A DNA stretch of 64,000 nucleotides from contig NZ_JANADR010000001.1 in NCBI RefSeq assembly GCF_024199925.1, positions 5,583,501-5,647,500 of the forward strand, given 5' to 3'. This document shows, piece after piece, positions 45,012 through 53,814 of the stretch. The notes under the pieces are model-generated. The model searched no databases. It was given only the letters and a program-made list of their open reading frames with translations, and was not told the DNA's origin. A program made the translations under genes and the position numbers. Source of the DNA: Bradyrhizobium sp. CCGUVB1N3. GTDB taxonomy: Bacteria > Pseudomonadota > Alphaproteobacteria > Rhizobiales > Xanthobacteraceae. How positions within the stretch are numbered: the first letter of the stretch is position 1; each line of letters starts with the position of its first letter.

Positions 45012-45965
45012 TCACGACCCCGGCGTCCACTTCCAGACGATGTCGGTGACATTGACCGGCTTCGGGATCAGGCCGAGTTTTGCGAAGCGGTCGGCGACCG
45101 CCTGCTGGCTCCTGATCACGTCTGCATCGAGCGGCACCACGCGGTAGTTGGAGCGCTCGACAAAGCGCTTGATGGCCTCGATGTCGACGCCGGTGGCCTC
45201 GGCTTGCGCCTTGGCGACCTCCTCGTGATGGCTGTCAGCCCAGACGCCTTCGGCGGCGAAAGCCGCGTTGAGCTTGGCGACCAGCGAGGGATATTTTTCG
45301 ACGAAGTCGGAGCCGGCGATGTAGAACGCGTTCGGCTTGGCGATGTCCCTGTCGAGGATGAGCACGCGCGCGTTCTCCTTCTGCTCGGCAAGCGCGAAGT
45401 AGGGATCCCAGATCGACCAGGCATCGACCGCCCCCTTGACGAATGCCACTGTCGCATCGGCCGGCGCTAGCGGCGCAGGCGTGATGTCACTCCAGGCGAG
45501 TCCACCCTTCTCGAGCGCTGCGACCAGCAGATTATGCGCGCTCGATCCCTTGCCGAAGGCGATGCGCTTGCCCTTGAGATCGGCGAGCGTGTGAATTGGC
45601 GAATCCTTCGGCACGATGATCGCCTGCGACGTGCCGTCCGATTTCACCGCGGCGACATAGCGGATCTTCGCGCTGCCGGCCTGAGCGAAGATCGGCGGGG
45701 TGTCGCCGACATAGCCGAAATCGACGCTGCCGACATTGATGGCTTCCAGGAGCGGCGGACCGAACTGGAAGTCGACCCATTTGATCTCGATGCCGAGCGG
45801 CCTGAAGGCGTCCTCGATCGTGTGACGCTGACGGACCGCCGGGAAGAAGCCGCCCTTCTGGGTGCCGATGCGGATTTCGGTCGGCTTGTCTTCGGCGCGC
45901 GCGGGAGCGGCGAGCGCGGTTGCGAGCAGCAGCGCGGTGGTCAAGATGGATCGTCGTGTGATCAT
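45012..45965 (-). CDS. ssuA: Sulfonate/taurine-type ABC transporter substrate-binding protein
   Basis: A 317-residue exported protein (signal peptide ending 'APARA'). The SsuA/TauA pattern is clear: 'IRIGTQKGGFFPAVRQR', 'WVDFQFGPPLLEAINVGSVDFGYVGDTPPIFAQA' (in pieces), 'LKGKRIAFGKGSSAHNL' and 'VDAWSIWDPYFALAE'. It would bind aliphatic sulfonates in the periplasm for sulfur supply. No permease or ATPase follows, so it relies on genes elsewhere. A small gene (45993-46202) lies just upstream on the same strand. Nearby metY also concerns sulfur. Confidence 0.88.
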   Translation of the reverse strand: MITRRSILTTALLLATALAAPARAEDKPTEIRIGTQKGGFFPAVRQRHTIEDAFRPLGIEIKWVDFQFGPPLLEAINVGSVDFGYVGDTPPIFAQAGSAKIRYVAAVKSDGTSQAIIVPKDSPIHTLADLKGKRIAFGKGSSAHNLLVAALEKGGLAWSDITPAPLAPADATVAFVKGAVDAWSIWDPYFALAEQKENARVLILDRDIAKPNAFYIAGSDFVEKYPSLVAKLNAAFAAEGVWADSHHEEVAKAQAEATGVDIEAIKRFVERSNYRVVPLDADVIRSQQAVADRFAKLGLIPKPVNVTDIVWKWTPGS

Positions 45966-45992
45966 GGCAGATGATTCCTTATCGTCGCCGTT

Positions 45993-46202
45993 TCAGATGG
46001 CGAAGTGCGATTGATTGAGGAGATGGCGCCGCTCGGAGAACACCGCGCGCGCGGCGCGCTCGGCGTCGCGGGCCGAACGGAACTGGCGACCTTCGAGGCT
46101 GTCGAACAGGCGCTCGGAGGAGAAGAAACGGAAACCGTGCGCATCGCGCGCGATGATGCCGGCAGTGCGGTCGTGGACTTCGATGATGTAGGCTTTGGTC
46201 AT
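45993..46202 (-). CDS. Small conserved hypothetical protein
   Basis: A 69-residue protein ('MTKAYIIEVHDRTAGIIARD', 'FRFFSSERLFDSLEGRQF', 'SARDAERAARAVFSERR'). The composition and pattern are natural, and it lies 27 bp upstream of the sulfonate-binding protein gene on the same strand, so the two probably share a transcript. No domain is recognised and no function can be assigned. Confidence 0.72.
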   Translation of the reverse strand: MTKAYIIEVHDRTAGIIARDAHGFRFFSSERLFDSLEGRQFRSARDAERAARAVFSERRHLLNQSHFAI

Positions 46203-46550
46203 GGCTGCTCATTCGCCGGGAGTTCGGCGTTCCTGTCTCTGAAATTTGCGATTGCAGGTGTGGCTGAAGTAGCGGTCAGCAACAACAGCGGCCAGTCGCC
46301 GCAGAGAAGCAGCGGCGCGTCATGCGCGCGGGCATGTCGCTCTGAACTCGCTGGTCATTCGTTCTCATGCTGCGGTTTTCGGCATCGCGGGAGCAGTTTC
46401 GATGCAGCGAATATCGGGCGATCGAGGCGATCGGTCAATGAAATGGGTATCCATATTTCGTGCGGCGGCGTATGCGGGCTTCTCTGTGCGCGAACGGCGA
46501 CGAATGGAATTATCTCGCGATAGGTCTAAGTGTCAGCGCGATCTCGCTTC
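46203..46550. other. Intergenic region, no gene recognised
   Basis: Short frames on both strands have no family features. It should hold the promoter of the leftward small gene and ssuA. Sequence to the right is a dispersed repeat. Confidence 0.4.
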
Positions 46551-46750
46551 CCTTCTCCCCTTGCGGGAGAAGGTGGCATAGGCGGCCTTCGGCCGCCGTT
46601 CTCAAGAACGCCGATGCTCCGCATCGGCTATGGCGCCGGATGAGGGGCTTTATCCGCGCATATCAACTGCGAGGAGCACTCGCGGAGAGAACCCCTCACC
46701 CGGCTTCGCGTTCCGCGAAGCCACCCTCTCCCACAAGGGGAGAGGGTAAG
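46551..46750. repeat. Composite intergenic repeat (CTTCTCCCC / GGGGAGAG family)
   Basis: Starts with the hairpin CCTTCTCCCC-TTGC-GGGAGAAGG and ends with CCACCCTCTCCC...GGGGAGAGGG. Inner elements GGCGGCC-TTC-GGCCGCC and CGATGC-TCC-GCATCG are further hairpins. This mosaic is a common non-coding repeat of Bradyrhizobium-type genomes; a shorter relative is at 2281-2314. Confidence 0.75.
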
Positions 46751-46756
46751 AAAGAA

Positions 46757-47368
46757 TCACCACATCGTCGCGGCCGCGCGGGCGGGCCAGGCACGGTCGT
46801 ACTCTTCGCCGCCGACCTTGTTGTCGCTCAGCTCGGCGAGGATCTGGCCGGGAGTCGGCAAGGTCTTGGGATCGACGCGCTTGTCGGGATTCCAGAGATC
46901 GGAGCGGACGATGGCACGGGCGCACTGGAAATAGAGCTCATCGATGGTCATGACCATGACGCTGCGCGGCGCCTTGCCGTCGACCTTGAAGGAGGCGAGC
47001 AGCTCCGGATCGACGGAGATATGCGCCTGCCCGTTGACACGGATCGCATTGCCGGAGCCGGGGATCAGGAACATCAGGGAGACGCGCGGATCGCGAACGA
47101 TGTTGCGCAAGGAATCGATGCGGTTGTTGCCGCGGCGGTCCGGCAGCATCAGCGTCTTCGGGTCATGAATGCGCACGAAGCCCGGCAGATCGCCGCGCGG
47201 CGAGCAGTCGATGCCCTCCGGGCCGATCGTGGCCAGCGCGGCAAAGGGCGATGTCTCGATGAAGACGCGGTAGAGCGGCGTGACGTGATCGGCGACCTTC
47301 ACGGTCGAGGCGTCGCCGGTGACGCCATAGATCGCTTCGAGCTCCTCGACCGTCGTGATCACCGTCAT
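46757..47368 (-). CDS. Pyridoxamine 5'-phosphate oxidase-fold protein (MSMEG_1061 type)
   Basis: A 203-residue PNPOx-fold flavin-binding protein ('HVTPLYRVFIETSPFAALATIG', 'CSPRGDLPGFVRIHDPKTLMLPDRRGNNRIDSLRNIV' in pieces, 'VSLMFLIPGSGNAIRVNG'). The family binds FMN, F420 or heme; actual substrate is unknown. Its start lies only 16 bp downstream of the phnN stop on the same strand, so it appears to be the last gene of the phnGHIJKLMN operon. A role in phosphonate use is suggested only by this position. Confidence 0.86.
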   Translation of the reverse strand: MTVITTVEELEAIYGVTGDASTVKVADHVTPLYRVFIETSPFAALATIGPEGIDCSPRGDLPGFVRIHDPKTLMLPDRRGNNRIDSLRNIVRDPRVSLMFLIPGSGNAIRVNGQAHISVDPELLASFKVDGKAPRSVMVMTIDELYFQCARAIVRSDLWNPDKRVDPKTLPTPGQILAELSDNKVGGEEYDRAWPARAAATMW

Positions 47369-47384
47369 TCTACCTGCTCCTTTG

Positions 47385-47981
47385 CTACTCGCGCCAGCAT
47401 TCGTTGCGGATCACGCGGACGAGCTGGCGGCTGTGATAATCGGCGCTGCCGGCATTGACGATCGTGACGTCGGCATGCGCCGACGTATCATCGACATGCC
47501 GTTCGAGCCGCTCCTGGATATTGCCATCGCTGCGGCGCGCCCGCGCGGCGAGACGCTGCGCGAGCACGTCCGGCGGCGCCGTGATCGCGACCACCACGAC
47601 GTTGGCGTAGGCCTGGCGCAGCGCGCCTATCACCGTGCGCGAGACGTTGACGACGACCGTGCTGCCGGCGCGGATATCGTCGTTGATCTCGATCGGCAGA
47701 GCATAAGAGAGGCCATGTGCCTGCCAGTGCGCGGCGAAATCACCGCCGTCCAGCGCGCGGCGGAATTCGTCCGGAGTCACGGACACATTGTCCTCGGCGG
47801 CGGATGCCTCGCGCGTCACGATCCGGCGCGGAAAGACCACATCGTGATCTTCAGCGAGGGCGGTTTTGGCAAGACCAAGCAGCGTATCCTTGCCGGCGCC
47901 ACTGGGACCGACGACCAGGACCAGGCGTCCGGGCCCGATCGCCGCGGTCTGTTGTGGCGCAATCGATGGGCTCTCGCTCAT
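47385..47981 (-). CDS. phnN: Ribose 1,5-bisphosphate phosphokinase PhnN
   Basis: A 198-residue nucleotide kinase-like protein with Walker A 'GPSGAGKDT' and the guanylate-kinase-type order 'RRIVTREASAAEDNVSV'. PhnN phosphorylates ribose 1,5-bisphosphate to PRPP, the last step that returns the ribose product of C-P lyase to metabolism. Its start overlaps the phnM stop by four bases, so they are coupled. Confidence 0.94.
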   Translation of the reverse strand: MSESPSIAPQQTAAIGPGRLVLVVGPSGAGKDTLLGLAKTALAEDHDVVFPRRIVTREASAAEDNVSVTPDEFRRALDGGDFAAHWQAHGLSYALPIEINDDIRAGSTVVVNVSRTVIGALRQAYANVVVVAITAPPDVLAQRLAARARRSDGNIQERLERHVDDTSAHADVTIVNAGSADYHSRQLVRVIRNECWRE

Positions 47982-49135
47982 GCGACGCGGCCTCCTTCCC
48001 GCCAGACGCTGCGGACCACGGGAACGCTGCCTGCGACATGGACGCGGATCAGATCGGCGCGCTTGCCGACCGCGATCTCGCCGCGGTCGGTGAGCCCGAC
48101 GGCCTCGGCCGGCGCCTTCGTCACCGTGCGGATCGCGGCCGGGAGGCTGATCGCCGGCACATGCTGCGGCAGTTGCAGCGCGGCCATCAAAAGGCTCGAC
48201 GGAATGTAGTCGGACGACAGGATGTCCAGGAGCCCCTCGCGCGCGAGATCGACGGCAGCGATGTTGCCGGAATGCGAGCCGCCGCGCACCACGTTCGGCG
48301 CACCCATCAGGATGTCGATGCCGGCGGCGTGCAGGCCGCGCGCAGCTTCCACCGTGGTCGGGAATTCCGCCACTGCGACGCCGTCGCGGATCGCGTCGGT
48401 GACGTTCTCCTCGGTGGTGTCGTCATGGCTTGCGAGCGGAATCCTGTAGTCCTGCGCCAGCGCCACGATCTCGCGCATGTTGTTCGCGGCATAGGTCTGC
48501 TGGTACGTGAAGCGCCTGGCAAAGAGCTCATCGAGCTGGGCGTCAGTCATGCCTCCGCCCTTGCCGCGATAATAGTCGCGCAGCTTGACCTCGTCGCGGA
48601 ACTGGCGCTGGCCGGGCGTGTGATCCATCAGCGACATCAGCCGCACGTCGGGACGGCCGATGAGCTCCCTGGCCTCCTCGACCACGCTCGGCATCGGGAT
48701 TTCGCAGCGCAGATGCAGGAAGTGATCGGCACGCAAGAGATTGTGCTCGCGCGCTATGGAGATGGCAGTCGCCAGCGTGCCCGCACGGCCGTCGACCTCC
48801 TCCGCGCCGTCCTCGCGCCAGACCCGCAGCGAGTCCAGCACCGTGGTGATGCCTGATGTCGCAAGCTGCCCGTCATAGGAGATGACGGCGGCGACGGGAT
48901 CCCAGAACACCTTTGGACGCGGCACGTAGTGAGCTTCAAGATGATCGGTGTGCAGCTCGATCAGGCCCGGCGTGATCAGATCGCCGCCGGCGTCCTCGGC
49001 GCCTGCGGGCGCCGTGCCCTCACCGATCTCGGCGATACAACCCTTTGCAAGAGCGATCCAGCCCCGCTCGATCACGCTGTCGGCCAGTACGATCCTGGCG
49101 TTGGCGATCACGGTTTCATTCGGCTTCACGTTCAT
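47978..49135 (-). CDS. phnM: Alpha-D-ribose 1-methylphosphonate 5-triphosphate diphosphatase PhnM
   Basis: A 385-residue amidohydrolase-fold enzyme. It removes pyrophosphate from ribose 1-methylphosphonate 5-triphosphate to give the substrate of PhnJ. Metal-binding motifs are 'LIELHTDHLEAHYVPRP' near the start and 'LASHDDTTEENV', then '[14 protein letters not shown]' and 'LSSDYIPSSLL'. The 'HTDHLE' form is the canonical PhnM type, in contrast with the second homologue at 59095. Located between phnL and phnN in the C-P lyase operon. Confidence 0.95.
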   Translation of the reverse strand: MNVKPNETVIANARIVLADSVIERGWIALAKGCIAEIGEGTAPAGAEDAGGDLITPGLIELHTDHLEAHYVPRPKVFWDPVAAVISYDGQLATSGITTVLDSLRVWREDGAEEVDGRAGTLATAISIAREHNLLRADHFLHLRCEIPMPSVVEEARELIGRPDVRLMSLMDHTPGQRQFRDEVKLRDYYRGKGGGMTDAQLDELFARRFTYQQTYAANNMREIVALAQDYRIPLASHDDTTEENVTDAIRDGVAVAEFPTTVEAARGLHAAGIDILMGAPNVVRGGSHSGNIAAVDLAREGLLDILSSDYIPSSLLMAALQLPQHVPAISLPAAIRTVTKAPAEAVGLTDRGEIAVGKRADLIRVHVAGSVPVVRSVWREGGRVA

Positions 49136-49146
49136 TTCCAGGTCCT

Positions 49147-49857
49147 TCAGGCCGCAGCGGCAAAACTGGTGACGTCGACGATGCGGTCGGCGATCCGATG
49201 GCGGATCTCGTCGTCATGGACGATGGCGACCATGGCTGTGCCCTTGTGTTTTTTCTCCGCGATCAGCTCGACGACGACGGCTCGGTTGGCGGCGTCGAGC
49301 GAAGCGGTCGGCTCGTCGAGCAGCAGGATCGGCAGCTCCGGAATGAAGCCGCGCGCGATGTTGACGCGCTGCTGCTCGCCGCCCGAGAAAGTCGCGGGCG
49401 GGAGCTGCCAGAGGCGCTCGGGGATATTGAGGCGATGCAGCAGTGCGCCCGCGCGCTGTTGCGCCTCGGGTCGCGCCACGCCGCTTGCGATCAGCGGCTC
49501 GGCGACGACGTCGATGGTCGCAACACGCGGCACAGCGCGCAGGAACTGGCTGACATAGCCGATCGTGTCGCGGCGGACGTTGAGGATCTGCCGCGGCTCG
49601 GCGCTGGCAAGATCGATCAGGCTACCGCGATGGCGGATGCCGATGCGGCCGCCGTCGCAGCGATAATTGCCGAAGATCATTTTCAGGATCGACGATTTGC
49701 CCGCACCGGACGGGCCGGACAGCACGACGCACTCGCCGGGATTGACGCGGAACGTCACGCCTCGCACGACGGGCAGCTCGACGCCACCCTGAAGGTGCAT
49801 CGTAAAGGTCTTTTGCGCGTCGGCGACGTCGATCATGGCGGTCATCGGGCGGCTCAT
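49147..49857 (-). CDS. phnL: C-P lyase ABC-type protein PhnL
   Basis: A 236-residue ATPase with Walker A 'LSGPSGAGKSSIL', signature 'FSGGEQQRVNIARG' and Walker B 'ILLLDEPTASLD'. PhnL is not a transporter: it works with PhnGHI(J)K in attaching methylphosphonate to the ribose of ATP. It starts within the end of phnK (4-base overlap) and precedes phnM by 11 bp. Confidence 0.94.
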   Translation of the reverse strand: MSRPMTAMIDVADAQKTFTMHLQGGVELPVVRGVTFRVNPGECVVLSGPSGAGKSSILKMIFGNYRCDGGRIGIRHRGSLIDLASAEPRQILNVRRDTIGYVSQFLRAVPRVATIDVVAEPLIASGVARPEAQQRAGALLHRLNIPERLWQLPPATFSGGEQQRVNIARGFIPELPILLLDEPTASLDAANRAVVVELIAEKKHKGTAMVAIVHDDEIRHRIADRIVDVTSFAAAA

Positions 49858-50648
49858 GGCGGTAGGATCGAGGAGACGAGGAGCTGAGTATAGGGCTCGC
49901 GCGGGTCGTCGAGCACCTGGTCGGTCAGGCCGGTCTCGATGACGCGGCCGCCCTTCATCACCATCACGCGATGCGACAGCAGCCGCGCGACCGCGAGATC
50001 GTGGGTGACGATGATGACGGCCAGATGCAGTTCGGCAACCAGGTTGCGCAAGAGGTCGAGCAGGCGCGCCTGCACGGAGACATCGAGGCCGCCGGTCGGC
50101 TCATCCATGAAGACGAGACGCGGCTCGGTCACGAGATTGCGGGCGATCTGGAGGCGCTGGCGCATGCCGCCGGAATAGGTGCGCGGCGCGTCATCGATCC
50201 GCGCGACGTCGATCTCGACGCGCGTGAGCCAATCGGATGCGGTATCGCGGATGCGGCCGTAGTGATTCCACCCCACCGCCATCAACCGCTCGCCGACATT
50301 GGCACCGGCCGAGACCGCCATGCGCAGCCCCTGCGCAGGATCCTGATGCACGAAGCCCCAATCGGTACGGAACAGGAAACGGCGCTCGGCTTCGCCGAGC
50401 ATTGCGAGATCGCGCGTAACGCCGTCGCGCATCCGGTAGGACACGCTGCCGCCGCTGGCGGCAAGCTGACCTGACAGGAGCTGGAGCAGCGTCGACTTGC
50501 CGGAGCCGGATTCGCCGACGATCGCCAGCACCTCGCCCGGATAAAGCGCAAAGGAGACGTCGCGGCAGGCGGCGATCCTGCCGTAGGATTTGCTCAGCGA
50601 CTCCGCAACCAGCAGCGGCTGATCGTTCTCGAGCAGGTGCTCAACCAT
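49854..50648 (-). CDS. phnK: C-P lyase ABC-type protein PhnK
   Basis: A 264-residue ATPase with Walker A 'VGESGSGKSTLLQLL', a dipeptide-transporter-like 'WGFVHQDPAQGLR' region, signature 'YSGGMRQRLQIARN' and Walker B 'LVFMDEPTGGLDV'. PhnK docks on the PhnGHIJ core complex. The gene overlaps phnJ by 8 bases upstream and phnL by 4 downstream, as expected for a tightly coupled operon. Confidence 0.95.
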   Translation of the reverse strand: MVEHLLENDQPLLVAESLSKSYGRIAACRDVSFALYPGEVLAIVGESGSGKSTLLQLLSGQLAASGGSVSYRMRDGVTRDLAMLGEAERRFLFRTDWGFVHQDPAQGLRMAVSAGANVGERLMAVGWNHYGRIRDTASDWLTRVEIDVARIDDAPRTYSGGMRQRLQIARNLVTEPRLVFMDEPTGGLDVSVQARLLDLLRNLVAELHLAVIIVTHDLAVARLLSHRVMVMKGGRVIETGLTDQVLDDPREPYTQLLVSSILPP

Positions 50649-51525
50649 GCGCCTTCTCCTTGTACGGTGCGGCGCTCAGGCTGCCGTGGTGACCAGCCGT
50701 CTGACGTTCCTCGCAGAAATCGGTGTCGGAGCACACGAACATGCGCCCGCCCTTGTCGTCGGTGACGATCTCGTCGAGATAGGAATTCTCGGCCCCGCAC
50801 AGCGCGCAGGGCGCGTTGAAGCGGTAGGGCTCGAACGGATGGTCCTCGAAATCGAGCGACACCACCTGCGTGTAGGGCGGAATCGCATAGATGCGCTTCT
50901 CACGGCCGGCGCCAAAAAGCTGCAGCGCCGGGCAATTGTCCATCTTGGGATTGTCGAATTTCGGCGTCGGCGACGGGTCCATCACATAGCGCGCGTTCAC
51001 CTTCACGGGATATGCGTAGGCGGTCGCGATGTGGCCGAAGCGCGCGATGTCCTCGTAGAGCTTGACGTGCATGAGGCCGTATTCGGCGAGCGCATGCATG
51101 CGCCGCGTCTCGGTCTCGCGCGGCTCGAGATAACGCAGCGGCTCCGGGATCGGCACCTGATAGACCAGCACCTGGTTTGCCTTCAGCGCCGTCTCGGGAA
51201 TGCGGTGGCGGGTCTGGATCACGCTCGCCTCTTCCGTCGCGGTCGTGGTGGCGACGCCCGCGGTCTTGGCGAAGAATTTCCGGATCGAGATCGCATTCGT
51301 GGTGTCGTCGGAGCCCTGGTCGATCACCTTGAGTACGTCGCTGGGCCCGAGGATCGCCGCGGTCACCTGCACACCGCCTGTGCCCCAGCCATAGGGCATC
51401 GGCATTTCGCGGCTCGCAAACGGCACCTGATAGCCGGGAATCGCGATCGCCTTCAGGATCGCGCGGCGGATCATCCGCTTGGTCTGCTCGTCGAGATACG
51501 CAAAATTGTAGGCGGGCGCGTTCAT
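50641..51525 (-). CDS. phnJ: Alpha-D-ribose 1-methylphosphonate 5-phosphate C-P lyase PhnJ
   Basis: A 294-residue radical-SAM enzyme that breaks the C-P bond to release methane (or other alkane) and ribose 1,2-cyclic phosphate 5-phosphate. Four conserved cysteines are at C240, C243, C265 and C271 ('CALCG' ... 'FVCSDTDFC'), the same spacing as in E. coli PhnJ, where they bind the 4Fe-4S cluster and the catalytic thiyl. The N-terminal 'YNFAYLDEQTKRMIRRAILKA' is also typical. It overlaps phnI by 4 and phnK by 8 bases. Confidence 0.97.
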   Translation of the reverse strand: MNAPAYNFAYLDEQTKRMIRRAILKAIAIPGYQVPFASREMPMPYGWGTGGVQVTAAILGPSDVLKVIDQGSDDTTNAISIRKFFAKTAGVATTTATEEASVIQTRHRIPETALKANQVLVYQVPIPEPLRYLEPRETETRRMHALAEYGLMHVKLYEDIARFGHIATAYAYPVKVNARYVMDPSPTPKFDNPKMDNCPALQLFGAGREKRIYAIPPYTQVVSLDFEDHPFEPYRFNAPCALCGAENSYLDEIVTDDKGGRMFVCSDTDFCEERQTAGHHGSLSAAPYKEKAHG

Positions 51526-52625
51526 TCCGCGGCCTCCTTCATCGGCTCGGCTTCATTGGCCTCGGAAAATTCCTGACGCAGCTTGCGCAGCAGGCCAAGC
51601 TCGGACTGGAAGTCGACATAGTGCGGCAGCTTCAGATGCTCGACGAAGCCGGTCGCCTGGACGTTGTCCGAATGCGACATCACGAATTCTTCGTCCTGCG
51701 CCGGTGCGAGCACCTCCTCGCCGAGCTCGCGCGCGCGAAGCGCGCGATCGACCAGCGCCATCGACATGGTCTTGCGCTCGCTCTGGCCGAAGGCGAGGCC
51801 ATAGCCGCGGGTGAAGCACGGCGCTTCCGTGGCCGAGCCCTTGAACTGGTTGACCATCTGGCATTCGGTCAGCTCGATCGCGCCGAGCGGCACGGCGAAG
51901 CCGACGTCCTCGGCGAAGAACTCGACCTCGACCTCGCCGAAGCGGATCTCGCCGGCGAAAGGATGGTTGCGGCCATAGCCGCGCTGGGTCGAGTACCCCA
52001 TCGCCAGCAGAAAGCCTTCGTCGCCGCGCGCGAGATTTTGCAGGCGCAGGTCGCGGTCGGCTGGAAAGTTCAGCGGCTCGCGCGTGAGATCGCCAACCGG
52101 CACGCCATCTTCTGCTTGCGGTGACGCCTCGATCAAGCCGTCGCGGCCCAGAATATCGGTCACGCGCGGCGTGGCCGCGGGCGAGGCTTCGGCTGTCGCC
52201 GGCTCATCCGGCACGAAACCTTCGGCAAGACCCGGATCGAGCAGGCGATGGGTGTAGTCGAAGGTCGGCCCGAGGATCTGCCCACCCGGAATGTCCTTGA
52301 AGGTCGACGACACCCGTCGCCGCACCCGCATCGCTCCGGTATCGACCGGCTCGCTTGCGCCGAAGCGCGGCAGCGTGGCGCGGAAGGCGCGGACCAGGAA
52401 GATCGCCTCGATCAAGTCGCCGCGCGCCTGCTTGATGGCGAGCGCCGCGAGCTCGCGGTCATAGAGCGAGCCTTCGCTCATGACGCGATCGACGGCGAGG
52501 CCAAGCTGCTCGGAAATCTGGTCGAGCGCAATTTCGGGCACGCTGTGGTCGCCGCGCCGCGCGTGCGCCAGCAGGCGATGGGCGTTCTCGATGGCGCGTT
52601 CGCCACCTTTGACTGCGACATACAT
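51522..52625 (-). CDS. phnI: C-P lyase subunit PhnI
   Basis: A 367-residue protein starting 'MYVAVKGGERAIENAHRLLA', with 'SEGSLYDRELAALAIKQARGD' and 'YTHRLLDPGLAEGFVPDEP' (in pieces); all are diagnostic of PhnI. PhnI is the nucleosidase-like catalytic subunit that, with PhnGHL, displaces adenine from ATP by methylphosphonate. The gene follows phnH by 1 bp and overlaps phnJ by 4 bases. Confidence 0.96.
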   Translation of the reverse strand: MYVAVKGGERAIENAHRLLAHARRGDHSVPEIALDQISEQLGLAVDRVMSEGSLYDRELAALAIKQARGDLIEAIFLVRAFRATLPRFGASEPVDTGAMRVRRRVSSTFKDIPGGQILGPTFDYTHRLLDPGLAEGFVPDEPATAEASPAATPRVTDILGRDGLIEASPQAEDGVPVGDLTREPLNFPADRDLRLQNLARGDEGFLLAMGYSTQRGYGRNHPFAGEIRFGEVEVEFFAEDVGFAVPLGAIELTECQMVNQFKGSATEAPCFTRGYGLAFGQSERKTMSMALVDRALRARELGEEVLAPAQDEEFVMSHSDNVQATGFVEHLKLPHYVDFQSELGLLRKLRQEFSEANEAEPMKEAAE

Positions 52626-52626
52626 G

Positions 52627-53238
52627 CTACTGGCTTCCCTTGTTCACGACGCGCGTGGTGCGCGGGATCGCAACCACGGCGTCATCGGCGACCAGCACCA
52701 CGTCGATGCCGCGCGGAAACAGCGCCTCGTTGATGCGCAGGCGCTCGAACAGGTCGGTTGGCCTGACAGACGCGTGAAGGATCGTCACGCCGTCGATACC
52801 AGGGCCACGGAGCTCGAATGCGCGCCCTGCATTGAGGCTCTCCACTTGCAGGACCAATGTGGTAGCGCGATCCGGATATTCGTTGCTGCCAAGCGCAAAG
52901 CGCTCGAGCGAAGGAAGCGCGGCACCATCGGCGATCAGCGCAAAGCTCGCGACGGAAGGATCCTGGATCACCGGCGCGCCGGTGTGGAATTTCAGCCATT
53001 TCAGGACGTCGGAGCTCTCCGACATCCGCGCATCGAGCCAGAGCGGCGTATCGTGGTCGAACAGCGTCAGCGCGATCGCCGCCGTGCCCCGCATCATGGG
53101 ACCGGGCGTGCCCGCCGCCGGCACGATCCGCTGCACCGAGCCCGGCCGCGCCATCGCGTCCATGACCGAGCGAAAGGTCGATTGCGCCGACAACACCTTG
53201 TCGGCGAAACCCGGTGGCAGCTCCGCAATCGTGGTCAT
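52627..53238 (-). CDS. phnH: C-P lyase subunit PhnH
   Basis: About 203 residues from ATG 53238; the open frame extends upstream but only this part matches the family. Features are 'LPPGFADKVLSAQSTFRSVMDAMARPG' near the start (in pieces), 'LTLFDHDTPLWLD' and 'RGPGIDG', all typical of PhnH. PhnH joins PhnGIJ in the core complex. The start is 4 bp after phnG ends, and phnI follows at once. Confidence 0.94.
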   Translation of the reverse strand: MTTIAELPPGFADKVLSAQSTFRSVMDAMARPGSVQRIVPAAGTPGPMMRGTAAIALTLFDHDTPLWLDARMSESSDVLKWLKFHTGAPVIQDPSVASFALIADGAALPSLERFALGSNEYPDRATTLVLQVESLNAGRAFELRGPGIDGVTILHASVRPTDLFERLRINEALFPRGIDVVLVADDAVVAIPRTTRVVNKGSQ

Positions 53239-53242
53239 GGCC

Positions 53243-53698
53243 TCACCCCTCACCGCGCACCATGGTGTAGAAATCAACCTTCGTTGCCGCGGCTTGCGCG
53301 GCGCGCTGCGCCTGCCGCGCAAGCAGGTCCGCGCGCAAGGGCGCAACGACCTCCCGCTCGACGGCGCCTGCAAATTCTTCGGATTGCACCAGCGCGTCGC
53401 AGAGCGCGATCAGCCTCGCCTTCTCACCGTCGCGACCGAGCGTATAGCCGAAGCCGACCTCGCCGCCCGCAAGTCGCACCGCGGCGCGCGACACCGTGGC
53501 CTCCCCAAGATTGAACGGCGCGCCATCGCCGCCGACGCGGCCGCGCAGCATCACGAGGCCGTTCTCGGCTACACGCAGATCGTCATGCCGCGGCAACGCG
53601 ATGGCGCGAAGTCGGCCGGCGATAGCATCTGCATCCGCATGCACCAGCACGGCCATTGCCGCCTTGCGCCGGGTCTTGAGGCTGTCTTGCGGGGTCAC
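53243..53698 (-). CDS. phnG: C-P lyase subunit PhnG
   Basis: About 151 residues from a GTG at 53698 (another GTG at 53707 is possible). Family pattern: 'RRKAAMAVLVHADADAIAGR', 'LVMLRGRVGGDGAPFNLGEATVSRAAVRLA' (in pieces), 'EVGFGYTLGRDGEKARL'. PhnG is part of the PhnGHIJ core. It is the first gene of the leftward phn operon and lies opposite phnF, with an operator-like palindrome 25 bp upstream. A longer frame upstream of the GTG runs into phnF DNA and is not coding. Confidence 0.92.
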   Translation of the reverse strand: MTPQDSLKTRRKAAMAVLVHADADAIAGRLRAIALPRHDDLRVAENGLVMLRGRVGGDGAPFNLGEATVSRAAVRLAGGEVGFGYTLGRDGEKARLIALCDALVQSEEFAGAVEREVVAPLRADLLARQAQRAAQAAATKVDFYTMVRGEG

Positions 53699-53722
53699 GT
53701 CGGTCACCAGGCTTGCCGAATT

Positions 53723-53750
53723 CAAGTTGTCTATGATAATAGACAACTTG
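53723..53750. promoter_or_regulatory. 28-bp palindrome, probable PhnF operator
   Basis: CAAGTTGTCTAT (53723-53734) and ATAGACAACTTG (53739-53750) are exact reverse complements around GATA. It sits between divergent phnG and phnF in AT-rich DNA, as expected for a dimeric HutC-type GntR regulator that controls both directions. No second copy was noticed near phnC. Confidence 0.75.
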
Positions 53751-53814
53751 ATAATGAAGCGCCATGACTGTTTCGTGACAATCGTGTGATTTTGGAGATG
53801 GGCTTCCCCGCGAC

